Shown here in pieces: positions 47,020 through 47,841 of a stretch of 47,841 bases of DNA; position 1 is the stretch's first letter; every line of letters begins with the position of its first letter. A program made the translations under genes and the position numbers. Origin of the DNA: Myxococcales bacterium. Its GTDB lineage: Bacteria > Myxococcota_A > Polyangia > Polyangiales > Houyiibacteriaceae. A model generated the notes under the pieces. The model did no database searches and was not told the DNA's origin. It saw only the letters and a list, made by a program, of their open reading frames with translations. The stretch covers positions 1 through 47,841 of the forward strand of contig JAOTXX010000027.1 in NCBI GenBank assembly GCA_029862185.1, given 5' to 3'.

Positions 47020-47841
47020 TCAGCAGACGGCGCCCTCTGGGAGGCACTCCCAGCTGACCCAGCAGTACCCGCAGTACTCACCGTCGCCGCAGCCGGTGGC
47101 GCGGCAATCGAACTGCGAAAGGCACTCGTCGAGCTCGGGGGTTGGAGTCCAGCCGCACTGTCCCCAGGGCTGGATTTCACAAACACCAACCTCTCGGTAA
47201 CAAGCGAACTCGGGCAACGCGACACAAGGAGACGCCACGTCTTGGTTCGCACAGATCTCACCGTTGCAGCCGGTCGGGCGGCATTCGTCGGGAGGCAGGC
47301 AAGCCCCCGCGTTCGGCGGAAGGCAGATCCACTCCGCCTGCCCGTCCGGCGTCGGGCAGTAGTCGCAGGTCCAGCCCGCTTCACAACCGTTGGTTCGGCA
47401 GTCACCGGCCGGTGGAACACACCAGCCAACGCAGACGTCGCACTCCGGGCAAGCCGGATCCTGTCTGCACACTTCCGGGGCGTTGCAGTGTTGCTCGTCG
47501 CCGCACTGCTCCGGCCCGTAGCACTTTGGCACGCACTCACCTTGGAAGTTTCGGATGTGCGTCTCGACGGGACAATCGTTCTTACACTCGCCATCGTACG
47601 CGACGCGAACATGCGCACAACGGGCCTCGCAGGCATTGCCATACGTCTGTCCGTCTACGCCGCAGACGGGAGAGTAGATCTCGGGGCAGCCACATGGTTC
47701 GCAGACGCCTTCCCGCTGCGGCGCTCCCAAAATGCCTTCCCGGCAAATCCAGCCGATCGGGCAGTCGTAGTCATTCTCGCAGAACGGGTGTTGCGGGATG
47801 CACTCGCCCAGCTCGCAGATGTACCCGGGCGCGCAATCGAT
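47020..47841 (-). CDS. Cys-rich extracellular-type protein with Kazal-like domain (5' truncated by window edge)
   Basis: 273 residues are visible and the frame stays open to the last base, so the N-terminus and any signal peptide lie outside. The protein is packed with cysteines. One segment, CGCPEIYSPVCGVDGQTYGN followed by CEARCAHVRVAYDGEC, has the spacing of a Kazal serine-protease-inhibitor domain. Around it are repeated Cys-rich units (CEAGWTCDYCPTPDG, CRPTGCNGEICANQ, CRATGCGDGEYCGYC) that resemble each other and may be an internal repeat. It is almost certainly secreted and disulfide bonded. Such proteins are frequent in predatory Myxococcota; the target is unknown. Confidence 0.83.
   Translation of the reverse strand: MDCAPGYICELGECIPQHPFCENDYDCPIGWICREGILGAPQREGVCEPCGCPEIYSPVCGVDGQTYGNACEARCAHVRVAYDGECKNDCPVETHIRNFQGECVPKCYGPEQCGDEQHCNAPEVCRQDPACPECDVCVGWCVPPAGDCRTNGCEAGWTCDYCPTPDGQAEWICLPPNAGACLPPDECRPTGCNGEICANQDVASPCVALPEFACYREVGVCEIQPWGQCGWTPTPELDECLSQFDCRATGCGDGEYCGYCWVSWECLPEGAVC

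Overview
The window is about 48 kb of GC-rich, gene-dense bacterial chromosome with 47 supported protein genes and no rRNA, tRNA, CRISPR array, integrase or prophage gene. I infer a Myxococcota-like (former deltaproteobacterial) organism. The signs are a eukaryote-type Ser/Thr kinase with a zinc ribbon and extracytoplasmic domains, a lipoprotein with a Gly-rich linker, many TPR proteins, a Kazal/Cys-rich surface protein, high GC and frequent GTG starts. No marker gene gives a species.

Layout. 1-2660: sugar and envelope genes (manA, a polyprenyl-phosphate-sugar type glycosyltransferase, a polysaccharide deacetylase). 2638-9191: alternating strands with convergent 3' overlaps: RNase HI, an unknown anchored protein, a PerM/AI-2E-type permease, a divergent RNase HII-like protein, a pseudo-receiver-like protein, a MepA-type murein endopeptidase, and a TPR protein fused to a dead zincin domain. 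9182-16178: a pseudouridine synthase overlapping a rifampin-phosphotransferase-like enzyme, purF, an alpha/beta hydrolase, an N-formylglutamate amidohydrolase-like protein and a small tail-anchored protein. 16219-20188: a four-gene minus-strand operon ending in a B12-dependent acyl-CoA mutase large subunit whose specificity residues look like isobutyryl-CoA mutase rather than methylmalonyl-CoA mutase. 20288-21883: DUF72 and rluD. 21893-33200: an eleven-gene minus-strand run (tyrA, dapB, zinc-ribbon protein, Ser/Thr kinase, queA, tgt, purH, purD, Sua5/YrdC, small protein, lipoprotein). 33246-38422: gltP-type symporter, dapA-pyrD and a CstA-type transporter. 38419-44189: an acyl-CoA carboxylase operon (biotin carboxylase, carboxyltransferase, biotin carrier) continuing into a class V aminotransferase, then DUF420 and GlsB-type membrane proteins. 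44272-47841: class II amidotransferase, dihydrouridine synthase, OsmC-like protein and a truncated Cys-rich/Kazal protein.

Functional themes. De novo purine synthesis is split between purF and purH-purD. pyrD serves pyrimidines, dapA and dapB serve lysine/diaminopimelate, and tyrA serves tyrosine. Several genes modify RNA: tgt/queA (queuosine), Sua5 (t6A), two pseudouridine synthases and Dus. The carboxylase and the mutase suggest branched or short acyl-CoA metabolism.

Most unusual observations. (1) A 65-bp repeat is present three times without gaps. Two copies form an inverted pair directly upstream of the OsmC start codon. A solo copy supplies the last codons of the biotin carrier gene and the start of the aminotransferase gene. 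(2) At several operon heads a -10-like hexamer lies only 7-9 nt before the start codon, which suggests leaderless mRNAs. (3) Three enzyme families appear changed at key residues: the mutase, the RNase HII-like protein and the zincin fusion.
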